From Streptomyces sp. NBRC 109706 (GTDB lineage Bacteria > Actinomycetota > Actinomycetes > Streptomycetales > Streptomycetaceae), in the NCBI RefSeq assembly GCF_000974485.1, contig NZ_BBOM01000005.1, forward strand, positions 666,289-730,288: a stretch of 64,000 nt of DNA, given 5' to 3'. The position numbers were made by a program, and so were the translations under genes. The notes under the pieces are model-generated. The model made no database searches and was not told the DNA's origin. It saw nothing but the letters and a program-made list of their open reading frames with translations. Within the stretch, counting starts at the first letter, position 1, and every line of letters begins with the position of its first letter. Below, in pieces: positions 49,366-59,313 of the stretch.

Positions 49366-49734
49366 TTACAGCACCTCCGGCGCGAGGGAGATGATCTTCA
49401 TGAACTTCTTCTCGCGCAGCTCACGGCCCACCGGGCCGAAGATACGGGTGCCCCGCGGGTCGCCGTCGTTCTTGAGAATGACGGCGGCGTTCTCGTCGAA
49501 CCGGATGTACGAACCGTCCGGGCGGCGGCGCTCCTTGACGGCACGCACGATGACCGCCTTGACGACGTCACCCTTCTTCACGTTGCCACCGGGGATCGCG
49601 TCCTTGACGGTGGCGACGATGACGTCACCGATGCCCGCGTAGCGGCGCCCAGATCCGCCGAGCACGCGGATGCAGAGGATCTCCTTCGCACCCGTGTTGT
49701 CGGCGACGCGCAGTCGCGACTCCTGCTGGATCAT
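49366..49734 (-). CDS. rplN: 50S ribosomal protein L14
   Basis: The 122-residue L14 reads [20 protein letters not shown], with VKAVIVR, the [13 protein letters not shown] strand and the tail [10 protein letters not shown]. It begins the spc part of the superoperon with no gap large enough for a separate promoter after rpsQ (three bases). Confidence 0.99.
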   Translation of the reverse strand: MIQQESRLRVADNTGAKEILCIRVLGGSGRRYAGIGDVIVATVKDAIPGGNVKKGDVVKAVIVRAVKERRRPDGSYIRFDENAAVILKNDGDPRGTRIFGPVGRELREKKFMKIISLAPEVL

Positions 49735-49737
49735 TGG

Positions 49738-50022
49738 TTACTTCGCCTTCTCCAGAATCTCCACGACGCGCCAGCGCTTGGTCGCGGAAAGCGGACGGGT
49801 CTCCATCAGAAGAACGCGGTCGCCAACGCCCGCGGCATTCTGCTCGTCATGCGCCTTGAGCCTGTTGGTACGGCGGATGATCTTCCCGTAGAGGGCGTGC
49901 TTGACCCGGTCCTCGACAGCCACGACGACGGTCTTGTCCATCTTGTCGCTGACCACCAGGCCCTCACGGGTCTTCCGCCGGCCGCGCTCGGTCGTCGTCT
50001 CAGTCACAGTCTTCTCACTCAT
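49738..50022 (-). CDS. rpsQ: 30S ribosomal protein S17
   Basis: The 94-residue S17 has the OB fold with [37 protein letters not shown] and an N-terminal Thr/Glu extension. It overlaps rpmC by one base. Confidence 0.99.
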   Translation of the reverse strand: MSEKTVTETTTERGRRKTREGLVVSDKMDKTVVVAVEDRVKHALYGKIIRRTNRLKAHDEQNAAGVGDRVLLMETRPLSATKRWRVVEILEKAK

Positions 50023-50273
50023 CAGGCGTTCTCCACCGCCTCGACAGCCTCAGCCGGCTCCACCGACTCGATACCGAGCTCGCGCTCGCGCATCAGGGTG
50101 TAGACCCGGGCGATGTCCTTACGGACGGCCTTCAACCGGCTGTTGTTCTCCAGCTGACCGGTGGCCGCCTGGAAGCGAAGCCTGAACAGCTCCTCCTTCG
50201 ACTCACGCAGCTTCTCAACCAGCTCCTGGTTGTTCAGCTCGCGCAGCTCGGAGGACTTGGTACCGGCTGCCAT
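50022..50273 (-). CDS. rpmC: 50S ribosomal protein L29
   Basis: The 83-residue L29 has the two-helix core [20 protein letters not shown] and [20 protein letters not shown] near the tunnel exit, with an acidic Glu/Ala C-terminal extension of about 15 residues. The ATG at 50273 overlaps the rplP stop by one base. Confidence 0.98.
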   Translation of the reverse strand: MAAGTKSSELRELNNQELVEKLRESKEELFRLRFQAATGQLENNSRLKAVRKDIARVYTLMRERELGIESVEPAEAVEAVENA

Positions 50274-50692
50274 CACGCCTCACCTGCCTCGCGCCGGACG
50301 ATCCGGCACTTCATCGGAAGCTTGTGCGCGGCGCGGGTGAGCGCCTCACGGGCAATCTTCTCGTTCGGGAACGACAGCTCGAACATCACGCGTCCGGGCT
50401 TGACGTTGGCCACCCACCACTCCGGCGAACCCTTACCGGAACCCATGCGGGTCTCGGCCGGCTTCTTGGTCAGCGGGCGGTCCGGGTAGATGTTGATCCA
50501 CACCTTGCCACCACGCTTGATGTGCCGGGTCATCGAGATACGTGCTGCCTCGATCTGCCGGTTGGTGACATAAGCGCCGGTGACGGCCTGGATGCCGTAC
50601 TCACCGAAGGAGACCTCGGTACCACCCTTGGCCGCCCCGCTGCGCTTGGGGTGGTGCTGCTTGCGGTACTTGACCTTGCGAGGGATCAGCAT
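50273..50692 (-). CDS. rplP: 50S ribosomal protein L16
   Basis: The 139-residue L16 lies near the A-site tRNA elbow. [40 protein letters not shown] and the Arg-rich tail are conserved. It starts three bases after the rpsC stop. Confidence 0.99.
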   Translation of the reverse strand: MLIPRKVKYRKQHHPKRSGAAKGGTEVSFGEYGIQAVTGAYVTNRQIEAARISMTRHIKRGGKVWINIYPDRPLTKKPAETRMGSGKGSPEWWVANVKPGRVMFELSFPNEKIAREALTRAAHKLPMKCRIVRREAGEA

Positions 50693-50695
50693 GGC

Positions 50696-51568
50696 TCAGC
50701 TCTCCCCTCCGGCAGAGCCGGACGATTGGTTGGAGCCGCTGGCGCCCTCGGCGGCCGGAGCTGCCGCAGCTGCTTCGGACTTGGGGGCCTCGGCCGCCGG
50801 AGCGCTCTGCTGCTGCGGCCTACGGCCACGGCCACCGCGCTCGCCGCGACCACCACGGGCCGGACGGTCGCCGCCGGGGCCGCCACCGCGCGCGGGACGG
50901 TTGCCCGCCCGGGCGGCCGCGTTCTCGGCGCGCACCTCGGCGATGTTCTTCACATCGCCCTTGTAGATCCACACCTTGACGCCGATGCGACCGAAGGTGG
51001 TACGGGCCTCGAAGAAGCCGTAGTCCACGTTGGCGCGCAGCGTGTGCAGCGGGACCCGACCCTCGCGGTAGAACTCGGAGCGGGACATCTCGGCCCCACC
51101 CAGTCGACCACCGCACTGGATCTTGATGCCCTTGGCACCGGCCTTCATCGTGCTCTGCATCGACTTGCGCATCGCACGACGGAACGAGACCCGGGAGGAC
51201 AGCTGCTCGGCGACCGCCTGGGCCACCAACTGGGCGTCCAGCTCCGGGTTCTTCACCTCAAGGATGTTGAACTGGATCTGCTTGCCCGTGAGCTTCTCCA
51301 GGTTGCCCCGGAGCCGGTCGGCCTCGGCACCCCGGCGACCGATGACGATGCCGGGCCTGGCGGTGTGGACGTCGACGCGGACCCGGTCCCGGGTGCGCTC
51401 GATCTCCACCTTGGAGATACCGGCCCGCTCCATGCCCTGGGTGAGCATCTTGCGGATCGCGACATCTTCCTTGACGTAGTCCTTGTAGAGCTTGTCGGCA
51501 TACCACCGCGACTTGAAGTCGGTCGTGATGCCGAGACGGAACCCGTGCGGGTTTACCTTCTGGCCCAT
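50696..51568 (-). CDS. rpsC: 30S ribosomal protein S3 with long RG/Ala-rich tail
   Basis: The 290-residue S3 has the KH domain ([21 protein letters not shown]) and the S3 C-terminal domain ([27 protein letters not shown]). The last 70 residues are a low-complexity Arg-Gly then Ala/Glu/Ser tail ([20 protein letters not shown]), longer than the 233-residue E. coli protein. It overlaps rplV by one base. Confidence 0.98.
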   Translation of the reverse strand: MGQKVNPHGFRLGITTDFKSRWYADKLYKDYVKEDVAIRKMLTQGMERAGISKVEIERTRDRVRVDVHTARPGIVIGRRGAEADRLRGNLEKLTGKQIQFNILEVKNPELDAQLVAQAVAEQLSSRVSFRRAMRKSMQSTMKAGAKGIKIQCGGRLGGAEMSRSEFYREGRVPLHTLRANVDYGFFEARTTFGRIGVKVWIYKGDVKNIAEVRAENAAARAGNRPARGGGPGGDRPARGGRGERGGRGRRPQQQSAPAAEAPKSEAAAAAPAAEGASGSNQSSGSAGGES

Positions 51569-51915
51569 TACCGGGTTCCTTCCTTGCTGCCGAGGACCAC
51601 GGTGATGTGGCTTGTCCGCTTGCGAATCCGGTACGCGCGTCCCTGCGCGCGCGGCCGGAACCGCTTCAGCGTGGGGCCCTCGTCCACGTACGCCTCTTTG
51701 ACGTACAACGTTTCGGCGTCCGGGTGGTTGTGGTTGTGCACGGCGTTGGCGATGGCGCTGTCGAGCACCTTGCCGACCGGCACGCTGGCTGCCTGCGGGG
51801 TGAAACGCAGGACCGCCTGAGCCTCCGAGGCATCCTTGCCACGGATGAGGTCCACCACACGGCGGGCCTTCATGGGCGTGACGCGGATGTACCGCGCCTG
51901 GGCCCTGGCTTCCAT
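51568..51915 (-). CDS. rplV: 50S ribosomal protein L22
   Basis: The 115-residue L22 lines the exit tunnel. [19 protein letters not shown] opens the protein, with the tunnel loop and [23 protein letters not shown] 51915 has a GAAGGGA site; the upstream in-frame ATG at 51951 would add 12 residues not found in relatives. Confidence 0.97.
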   Translation of the reverse strand: MEARAQARYIRVTPMKARRVVDLIRGKDASEAQAVLRFTPQAASVPVGKVLDSAIANAVHNHNHPDAETLYVKEAYVDEGPTLKRFRPRAQGRAYRIRKRTSHITVVLGSKEGTR

Positions 51916-51967
51916 GGTCGTCCCTTCGGTGTTTGTCGGGGAGTCGGTCATGATCTGCACACCCCGC

Positions 51968-52249
51968 TCAGCGACGCCGCGACTTGCGGTCGTCCTTCAC
52001 GTGACCCCGGAAGGTGCGGGTCGGCGCGAACTCGCCGAGCTTGTGCCCGACCATCGACTCCGTGATGAACACCGGGACGTGCTTGCGGCCGTCGTGCACC
52101 GCGATCGTGTGGCCCAGCATCGCCGGGATGATCATCGAGCGACGAGACCAGGTCTTGATGACGTTCTTGGTACCGGCTTCGTTCTGGACGTCCACCTTCT
52201 TGATCAGGTGGTCGTCGACGAAGGGTCCCTTCTTGAGACTGCGCGGCAT
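51968..52249 (-). CDS. rpsS: 30S ribosomal protein S19
   Basis: The 93-residue S19 sits in the 30S head. [42 protein letters not shown] and the C-terminal basic tail match the family. It follows rplB by 11 bp. Confidence 0.99.
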   Translation of the reverse strand: MPRSLKKGPFVDDHLIKKVDVQNEAGTKNVIKTWSRRSMIIPAMLGHTIAVHDGRKHVPVFITESMVGHKLGEFAPTRTFRGHVKDDRKSRRR

Positions 52250-52260
52250 CGACCTGCTCC

Positions 52261-53097
<837 letters not shown>

Positions 53098-53134
53098 TTC
53101 TTAGTCCTCGTCCGGTATCGGACGACCGGATCTC

Positions 53135-53467
53135 CTAGGAGACCGGGCCGCCGAAGATGTCGATGCTGTCGCCCTCGGCCAGGGTCACGATCGCGCGCTT
53201 GGTGCTGGCGCGACGGCCGTAACCGGTACGGGTGCGCTTGCGCTTGCCCTGACGGTTGATCGTGTTGACGCCGAGCACCTTGACCGCGAAGACCGCCTGG
53301 ACGGCCTGCTTGATCTGGGTCTTGTTCGCCCGGGGGTCGACGATGAAGGTGTACTTGTTCTCGTCGAGGAGCGCGTAGCTCTTCTCCGACACGACCGGCT
53401 TGATCAGGATGTCGTGGTGGGAGGAGAACTCCTTGCTGGAGAACTCGGCGATGGTTGCGTCGCTCAT
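53135..53467 (-). CDS. rplW: 50S ribosomal protein L23
   Basis: The 110-residue L23 docks SRP and trigger factor at the tunnel exit. [20 protein letters not shown] and [12 protein letters not shown] are typical. The stretch before ILIKP is about 20 residues long. Its ATG overlaps the rplD stop by one base. Confidence 0.99.
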   Translation of the reverse strand: MSDATIAEFSSKEFSSHHDILIKPVVSEKSYALLDENKYTFIVDPRANKTQIKQAVQAVFAVKVLGVNTINRQGKRKRTRTGYGRRASTKRAIVTLAEGDSIDIFGGPVS

Positions 53468-54144
53468 CAGGCGTCGCTCCCTTCGGGCGTCTTGTCGAGC
53501 GCCACGGCACCGGCGGCCCGGCCGGCCACGAAGCGGTCGAACGCGGCCTTGGTGAAGACCACGTCGTCGGAGTCGACGACGTCGTAGGTGTTCAGCTGGC
53601 CCGGGTCGATGATGTGCACCTGCGGCAGGTTGCGCGCCGACAGCCAGGAGGCGTTGTCCGCGCGCTCGGCGACCAGCAGGACCTTCTTGCGGTCGCTGAT
53701 CTTGCCCAGCAGGGACTTGGCGGCCTTGGTCGAGACCTCGCCGTCCACCACGCCGCTGACCACGTGCACGCGGTCGTGCCGGGCGCGGTCGGTGAGGGCG
53801 CCACGCAGGGCGGCGGCCTTCATCTTCTTCGGGGTGCGCTGGCTGTAGTCACGCGGCACCGGGCCGTGGACGACGCCACCGCCGGCGAACTGCGGCGCAC
53901 GGACGGAACCCTGACGGGCGCGGCCGGTGCCCTTCTGGCGGTACGGCTTCTTGCCACCACCGCGGACCTCGCCACGCGTCTTGGTCTTGTGCGTGCCCTG
54001 GCGGGCGGCGGCGAGCTGGGCGACGACGACCTGGTGGATCAGCGGAACGCTGACCTTGGCGTCGAAGATCTCCGCCGGAAGCTCGACGGAGCCTGCCTCC
54101 TCACCCGCGGGCGAAAGAATGACGATGCTCTTTGGGGTACTCAT
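53467..54144 (-). CDS. rplD: 50S ribosomal protein L4
   Basis: The 225-residue L4 extends a loop into the exit tunnel: [46 protein letters not shown] and the C-terminal domain are intact. In E. coli L4 represses the S10 operon; the same has not been shown here. It follows rplC by 7 bp. Confidence 0.99.
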   Translation of the reverse strand: MSTPKSIVILSPAGEEAGSVELPAEIFDAKVSVPLIHQVVVAQLAAARQGTHKTKTRGEVRGGGKKPYRQKGTGRARQGSVRAPQFAGGGVVHGPVPRDYSQRTPKKMKAAALRGALTDRARHDRVHVVSGVVDGEVSTKAAKSLLGKISDRKKVLLVAERADNASWLSARNLPQVHIIDPGQLNTYDVVDSDDVVFTKAAFDRFVAGRAAGAVALDKTPEGSDA

Positions 54145-54151
54145 GATTACC

Positions 54152-54796
54152 TCAGGCCCCCTTGGCCGCGGAACGGACCAGGACGAGGCCGCCGTTGGGA
54201 CCGGGCACCGCGCCCTTGATGAGGAGCAGGCCCTTCTCCACGTCCACGGCGTGGACGGTCAGGTTCTGGGTGGTGACGCGCTCGTTGCCCATCCGACCGG
54301 CCATCCGCAGGCCCTTGAAAACCCGGCCCGGGGTGGCGCAGCCGCCGATGGAACCAGGCGAGCGGTGCTTGCGCTGGGTGCCGTGGGAGGCGCCGAGGCC
54401 GGCGAAGCCGTGACGCTTCATCACACCGGCGGTGCCCTTGCCCTTGGTGGTGCCGGTCACGTCGACGCGGACGCCGGAGTCGAACACCTCGGCCGTGACC
54501 TCCTGGCCCAGGGTGTACTCGGCGGCGTCGGCGGTCCGCAGCTCTACCAGGTGGCGGCGCGGGGTGACGTCGGCCTTGGCGAAGTGGCCCTTGAGGGGGC
54601 GGTTCACCTTGCGCGGGTCGATCTCGCCGAACGCGATCTGGACGGCCTCGTAGCCGTCCCTGTCGTTGGTGCGGACCTGGGTGACAACGCAGGGCCCGGC
54701 CTTGACCACGGTGACTGGGACGACGCGGTTGTTCTCGTCCCAGACCTGGGTCATGCCGAGCTTCTCGCCCAGGACGCCCTTGATCTGCTTGGTCAT
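54152..54796 (-). CDS. rplC: 50S ribosomal protein L3
   Basis: The 214-residue L3 reaches to the peptidyl transferase centre. [18 protein letters not shown] and [15 protein letters not shown] carry the loop with the Gln that is methylated in other bacteria. It follows rpsJ by 13 bp. Confidence 0.99.
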   Translation of the reverse strand: MTKQIKGVLGEKLGMTQVWDENNRVVPVTVVKAGPCVVTQVRTNDRDGYEAVQIAFGEIDPRKVNRPLKGHFAKADVTPRRHLVELRTADAAEYTLGQEVTAEVFDSGVRVDVTGTTKGKGTAGVMKRHGFAGLGASHGTQRKHRSPGSIGGCATPGRVFKGLRMAGRMGNERVTTQNLTVHAVDVEKGLLLIKGAVPGPNGGLVLVRSAAKGA

Positions 54797-54809
54797 CTCT
54801 ACCGGCCTC

Positions 54810-55118
54810 TCAGAGCTTGATCTCGATGTCGACGCCGGCCGGCAGGTCCAGGCGCATCAGCGAGTCAACGGTCTTGGGGGTCGGGTCGAGGATGTCGATC
54901 AGCCGCTTGTGGGTGCGCATCTCGAAGTGCTCGCGCGAGTCCTTGTACTTGTGCGGCGACTTGATGACGCAGTACACGTTCTTCTCAGTGGGCAGCGGCA
55001 CCGGGCCCGCGACCGACGCTCCCGTGCGGGTCACCGTCTCGACGATCTTCTTCGCCGAGTTGTCGATGACCTCGTGGTCGTAGGCCTTGAGCCGAATGCG
55101 GATCTTCTGTCCCGCCAT
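54810..55118 (-). CDS. rpsJ: 30S ribosomal protein S10
   Basis: The 102-residue S10, also known as NusE, opens the S10 operon. [37 protein letters not shown] and [10 protein letters not shown] are fully conserved. The ATG at 55118 is chosen by homology; the frame stays open upstream to 55301 but is not conserved. A 393-bp non-coding region precedes it. Confidence 0.99.
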   Translation of the reverse strand: MAGQKIRIRLKAYDHEVIDNSAKKIVETVTRTGASVAGPVPLPTEKNVYCVIKSPHKYKDSREHFEMRTHKRLIDILDPTPKTVDSLMRLDLPAGVDIEIKL

Positions 55119-55511
55119 GGCTACTTCGTAGTCCTGTCTCTTTGTCAACGCTCTGGAACCCGGCGTCACCCCTGCCCCACGACTTCCCGACCCACGCGGT
55201 CGGGCGTGTCGTACTCGTTCCCAGATTTCGCCACAGAGGTTTCCTCTGCGAGGAGTGGGGGGAGAACTTCCACCGGGTGCCTGGCCGTAAGCCCCGCCCA
55301 CGCTTCCCGGAAGATCTCGGTATTTCCATCCCTACCCCGGCTGACCAGGGCATTCATGGGATGACGAATACAGTGAGACTCGCTTCCGGTCCTCCCGGCG
55401 GGAGGCGCGCAGCATCGGCTGTCAACCGAGCAACCTGGTCAGTGTGCCATAGGGCCCCTGGCCCCCGCCAATCGGGCGGTATGTCCCACCTGCGGCGCAG
55501 GCCCCGCGGGC
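55119..55511. promoter_or_regulatory. S10 operon upstream region
   Basis: These 393 bp lie between the symporter stop and rpsJ and must hold the promoter of the S10-spc-alpha transcript (minus strand) and the end of the symporter transcript. I see a small CAGAGG-TTT-CCTCTG hairpin at 55234-55248 and no credible gene. No clear -35/-10 pair was confirmed. Confidence 0.5.
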
Positions 55512-56972
55512 TCAGCCCGGCAGGTGCAGTCGGAGCACCGCGCGCTCGGCCCATTCCGTCGGGGTGCCGCGCAGCGAAACCCCCACCATCACGGCGAACG
55601 CCAACGGCACCGTCCAGGCCGCCGGTTGGGCGAGCAGCACCACCAGCCAGCCCGGGCCGCCGTCCGTCAGCACCGAGGCCAGCGCCGCGCCGGTGGCCGC
55701 GCAGACCCCGGTGGCCAGCCCCGAGGCGGCGCCGGCCGTGGTCAGCCCGCGCCACCAGATGCCCAGCACCAGCAGCGGACAGAACGTCGAGGCGGCCACG
55801 GCGAACGCCCAGCCGACCGCCACGTTGATGTCCACACTACGGGCCGGCAACGACAGGGCCACCGCCACCGTCGCCCCGGCCACCACGGCCCAGCGCAGCC
55901 GGGGCACCGTCGCCCGGGACAGATCGTGCGAGAGGCCGCCGGCCAGCGCCATCAGCAGCCCGGACGAGGTGGAGAGGAAGGCGGCGAAGGCACCGGCCGC
56001 CACCACCGCCGTCAACAGCGAGCCCCAGGCGCCGGGGACGATCTCCCCCGGCAGCACGACGGTGACCATGTCGGTGTCCCCGCCGTGCACCAGCTCCGGG
56101 GTGAACACCCGTCCCAGCAGCCCGTAGACGGCGGGGAAGAGATAGAAGACGCCCAGCAGCACGATCACGCCGACCGCGACCCGGCGGGCCGCCTTGGCCG
56201 TGGGGCTGGTGTGGAAGCGCATGATCACATGCGGCAGCCCCACGGCGCCCAGCGTGGTGGCCAGCAGCACGGACCAGGTGGCCAGCAGCGGCGCCCCCGA
56301 GCCGTCCAGGTCCAGCAGCGGCCGGCTCCAGTCGTCGTCGACGTCGAAGCGCAGCGCCTCGGCCCGCGCCCCGCCGCCGGCGTGCACCACCAGGAAGATC
56401 GCCGGCACCGCGATGAAGAGCAGCTTCACCCCGTAGTGGAACGCCTGCACATAGGTGGCCGACCGCATCCCGCCGGCCGCGATGGAGACGCTCACCACCA
56501 ACCCGGCGAGGACCACGCCCACCCAGTAGGGGGTGCCGCTCACCGCGTGCAGCACCATCCCGGCGCCCTTGAACTGCGGCACCAGATAGAGCCACATGAT
56601 CACCAGAACGATCACCGCGCAGAGCTTCCTGATCCGTTCCGAACCCAACCGGTAGTCGGCGAAGTCCGGGACGGTATAGGCGCCCGAGCGGCGCATCGGC
56701 CCGGCGACCAGGGCGGCGACCGCCACATAGCCGGCGGTGAAGCCGACCGCGTACCAGAGGGTGCCGACGCCGTTCTTCAGCATCAGCCCGGCCAGGCCCA
56801 GCACCGAGGCGGCCGAGACGTACTCCCCCGCGATGGCCATCGCGTTCCAGCCGGGCGCGACCCGTTGCGAGGCCACCAGGAAGTCGGGCGTGGTACGGGC
56901 GGCGCGCACCCCGTAGGCGCCGATGACCACGCTCACCACGAAGAGCAGCCCGATCGCCGCGAGACCGATCAC
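55512..56972 (-). CDS. Sodium/solute symporter (SSS family, MctC/ActP-like)
   Basis: The 486-residue permease has about 12-13 membrane helices. The N-terminal ARTTPDFLVASQRVAPGWNAMAIAGEYVSAASVLGLAGL matches the monocarboxylate/acetate branch of the SSS family, and GLPHVIMRFHTSPTAKAARR is its typical mid-protein loop. Substrates are probably short monocarboxylates such as acetate, pyruvate or propionate. The GTG start overlaps the DUF485 stop as GTGA. It is the last gene of a four-gene set with a LytS/LytTR pair, which suggests substrate-induced expression. Confidence 0.88.
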   Translation of the reverse strand: MIGLAAIGLLFVVSVVIGAYGVRAARTTPDFLVASQRVAPGWNAMAIAGEYVSAASVLGLAGLMLKNGVGTLWYAVGFTAGYVAVAALVAGPMRRSGAYTVPDFADYRLGSERIRKLCAVIVLVIMWLYLVPQFKGAGMVLHAVSGTPYWVGVVLAGLVVSVSIAAGGMRSATYVQAFHYGVKLLFIAVPAIFLVVHAGGGARAEALRFDVDDDWSRPLLDLDGSGAPLLATWSVLLATTLGAVGLPHVIMRFHTSPTAKAARRVAVGVIVLLGVFYLFPAVYGLLGRVFTPELVHGGDTDMVTVVLPGEIVPGAWGSLLTAVVAAGAFAAFLSTSSGLLMALAGGLSHDLSRATVPRLRWAVVAGATVAVALSLPARSVDINVAVGWAFAVAASTFCPLLVLGIWWRGLTTAGAASGLATGVCAATGAALASVLTDGGPGWLVVLLAQPAAWTVPLAFAVMVGVSLRGTPTEWAERAVLRLHLPG

Positions 56973-57358
56973 CCCTGCCGCCCCGCCCCCGGGGCGCCGT
57001 CGCGCTCAAGGCGCTCCACCCGACGCACATGCCGCACCGCGATCACCAGCAGCACCGGATAGGTGCCGCCCATCAACAGCAGCCAGGAGACCGGCACTTC
57101 GGCGACGGTCAGCCGGCTGAGCACCGGCAGCGCGGCGAGCAGCCCGCTCAGCCCGAAGAGCACCGTGCCGAGCAGCCCGAGGGTGCGCGCCGCCTGCCGC
57201 CGCTGGCGGGCGAAGAGCGCCCGGGCGGCGTCCGTGGAGTCCCGCTCGTCGGGGCCCGGGATGGTCGGCGGCAGCAGATGCTGCGCCGGGCGGTGCCGTC
57301 TGGCCAGCGCGATCCTGGTCTGTGGGCTGGTGATCCGCACCCGGCGGGGCGCGCTCAT
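56969..57358 (-). CDS. Small membrane protein paired with the symporter (DUF485-like)
   Basis: The 129-residue protein has a basic/Arg-rich N-terminus and two membrane helices (about 58-80 and 89-107). Its position directly before the symporter, with overlapping codons, matches the DUF485 partner of ActP/MctC systems. The sequence is diverged from the other DUF485 protein in this window. It probably stabilises or assists the permease; the mechanism is unknown. It follows the response regulator by 4 bp. Confidence 0.75.
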   Translation of the reverse strand: MSAPRRVRITSPQTRIALARRHRPAQHLLPPTIPGPDERDSTDAARALFARQRRQAARTLGLLGTVLFGLSGLLAALPVLSRLTVAEVPVSWLLLMGGTYPVLLVIAVRHVRRVERLERDGAPGAGRQG

Positions 57359-57362
57359 CGGC

Positions 57363-58121
57363 TCACTCCTCGTCCCGCACCGCGGCCAGCAGCTGCTCCT
57401 TGAGCGCCCTGGCGTGCCGCCGGCTGACCGGCACATCGCCGGCCGGGGTGCGCGCCAGCAGCCCCGAGGAGCTGCTGACCCAGAGGTCGCGGACCCAGCG
57501 GATGGCCACCAGATAGCCCCGGTGCGCCCGGACGAAGCCGGCCGGCGCCCACACCTCCTCCAGATAGCTGAGGGATATCCGGATCAGATGGGTCTCCTCG
57601 GCGGTGTGCAGCCGGACGTAGTCCCCGTGCGCCTCGGCGTACTGGATGTCGTCGCGGTGCACGAACACCGTGTGCCGGCCGTTCTCCACCCGGACCACGG
57701 ACAGCTCGTCGCTGTGCGGGGCGCGCGGCGCGGCCGGCGGCGGGCGGTGCAGGGCGCCGGCCCTGGCGACCGCCTCGGCCAGCCGCTCGGGGCGGACGGG
57801 CTTGAGCAGGTAGTCGATGGCGCCGATGCCGAAGGCGTCGACGGCGTGCTGTTCCGACGCGGTGACGAAGACGATGGCCGGCGGTGCGGAGAGCCGGCCC
57901 AGCACCCGGGCCACCGCCATCCCGTCGAGGCCCGGCATCGAGATGTCGAGGAAGACCGCGTCGAAGGCGGCCTCGCCCAGCAGGCGGACCGCGCTCTCCC
58001 CGCCGTCCGCCTCGCTGACCTCGCCGATCTCGGGCAGCGCCGTCAGCATGGCGGCCAACTCCCTGCGGGTGAACGTCTCGTCCTCCACCACCAGGGCACG
58101 CAGTCGGGTCTCGGCGGTCAC
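57363..58121 (-). CDS. LytTR-family response regulator
   Basis: The 252-residue protein has an N-terminal receiver (VVEDETFTRRELAAML, phosphoacceptor Asp59 in AVFLDISMPG, Lys in YLLKPV) and a C-terminal LytTR DNA-binding domain (about 145-250; FVHRDDIQYAEAHGDYVRLHT, FVRAHRGYLVAI). The GTG start overlaps the stop of the histidine kinase as GTGA. It likely controls the downstream DUF485-symporter pair, as in pyruvate-sensing LytS/LytTR systems of other bacteria; that analogy is inference. Confidence 0.93.
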   Translation of the reverse strand: MTAETRLRALVVEDETFTRRELAAMLTALPEIGEVSEADGGESAVRLLGEAAFDAVFLDISMPGLDGMAVARVLGRLSAPPAIVFVTASEQHAVDAFGIGAIDYLLKPVRPERLAEAVARAGALHRPPPAAPRAPHSDELSVVRVENGRHTVFVHRDDIQYAEAHGDYVRLHTAEETHLIRISLSYLEEVWAPAGFVRAHRGYLVAIRWVRDLWVSSSSGLLARTPAGDVPVSRRHARALKEQLLAAVRDEE

Positions 58122-59209
58122 CGCGCGGCCACTCCTCGTCTGAATCGGGGCACCCGGATGACGACCTTGGTGCCGCTGTCCGGCGCGGTCTCGATCACCA
58201 GCCCGTACTCGGGCCCGTAGACCGCCCGCAGCCGCATGTCCACATTGGCCAGGCCGACCCGGCGACGCTGTTCGTCCAGCGGCTCGCCCCCGGTGGCCGC
58301 GTGTTCCCCGGCGAGCACCGCCTGGGCGAACTCCGGTCGCATCCCCACCCCGTCGTCCTCCACCTCGATCACACACAGCGGGCCCTCGCCGAAGCCGGAG
58401 ACCTGGATGGATCCGGGCCCCGGCTTGGGCTCGAGGCCGTGCCGGACGGCATTCTCCACGATGGGCTGGATCACTAGGAAGGGAATGACGACGGGCAGGA
58501 TCTCGGGCGCCATCCGGACGGTCAGCTCCATCCGGTCGTCGAAGCGGGCGCGTTGCAGTTCCAGATAGGTCTGGATGGCCTGCAGCTCCTCGGCGACGGT
58601 GGCGTAGTCGCCCTTGGTGGAGAAGCTGTAGCGCAGATAGTCGGCGAAGTCGCTGAGCAGGGCCCTGGCCCGGTCCGGGTCGGTGCGCACCCGGGCGCCG
58701 ATCACGGCCAGCGCGTTGTGCAGGAAGTGCGGGGATATCTGGGCGCGCAGGGTGCGCAGTTCGGCCTGGGCGATCCGGCCCCTGGCCCGGCGCAGCGCGG
58801 CGTGGTCGAGGGAACGGGCCACCAGCGCGGCCACGGCGGTGACCTCGGCCTCGGCGCCGCCGCGCACCAGCAGCCCGCCGGACAGCTCGCCGGCGACCAG
58901 CAGCGGGACGGCCGACCAGGGCGGCCGGTGCACGGGGCTGCCGTCCTCGTAGGACTGGGCGAGCAGCGCGCCCGAATCGGCGTCGGTGGGCTCGGGCCCC
59001 GCCACGGCGACCGGGCCGCCGAGGTCGGCGAGGAGCACGCTGTCGGCGCCGAGCAGCCTGCGCAGCCGTCGGGCGGCCTGGCCGGCACCGCGTCCGGTGA
59101 GGCCGTCGCGGAGGTCGTCGTCCAGCTCCTGGACGGCGGTCAGCAGGCGCGCGATGCTCCGCGTGTCCTCGCCCTGTTCGGCCCTGCGCCGCCGTCTGCC
59201 ATCCAGCAT
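58118..59209 (-). CDS. Soluble LytS-type sensor histidine kinase
   Basis: The 363-residue protein has no membrane segments. Residues about 20-140 look like a GAF-type sensor, the His-kinase box is LRAQISPHFLHNALAVI (His161), and the ATPase domain has IQPIVENAVRHGLEP and DDGVGM. Typical LytS kinases have five or more membrane helices; this one must sense a cytosolic signal or a partner. It heads the four-gene unit with its response regulator, DUF485 protein and symporter. Confidence 0.92.
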   Translation of the reverse strand: MLDGRRRRRAEQGEDTRSIARLLTAVQELDDDLRDGLTGRGAGQAARRLRRLLGADSVLLADLGGPVAVAGPEPTDADSGALLAQSYEDGSPVHRPPWSAVPLLVAGELSGGLLVRGGAEAEVTAVAALVARSLDHAALRRARGRIAQAELRTLRAQISPHFLHNALAVIGARVRTDPDRARALLSDFADYLRYSFSTKGDYATVAEELQAIQTYLELQRARFDDRMELTVRMAPEILPVVIPFLVIQPIVENAVRHGLEPKPGPGSIQVSGFGEGPLCVIEVEDDGVGMRPEFAQAVLAGEHAATGGEPLDEQRRRVGLANVDMRLRAVYGPEYGLVIETAPDSGTKVVIRVPRFRRGVAAR

Positions 59210-59313
59210 GGCCCGAACCTAGCCCAGAGGGCCGTTCCGCTGTAGGGAAACGACCGCCCCTTCCTGGCCGAACGGGGTCGAATCGCGGCTGCGTCCGCGA
59301 AGCTACCCGCGGG

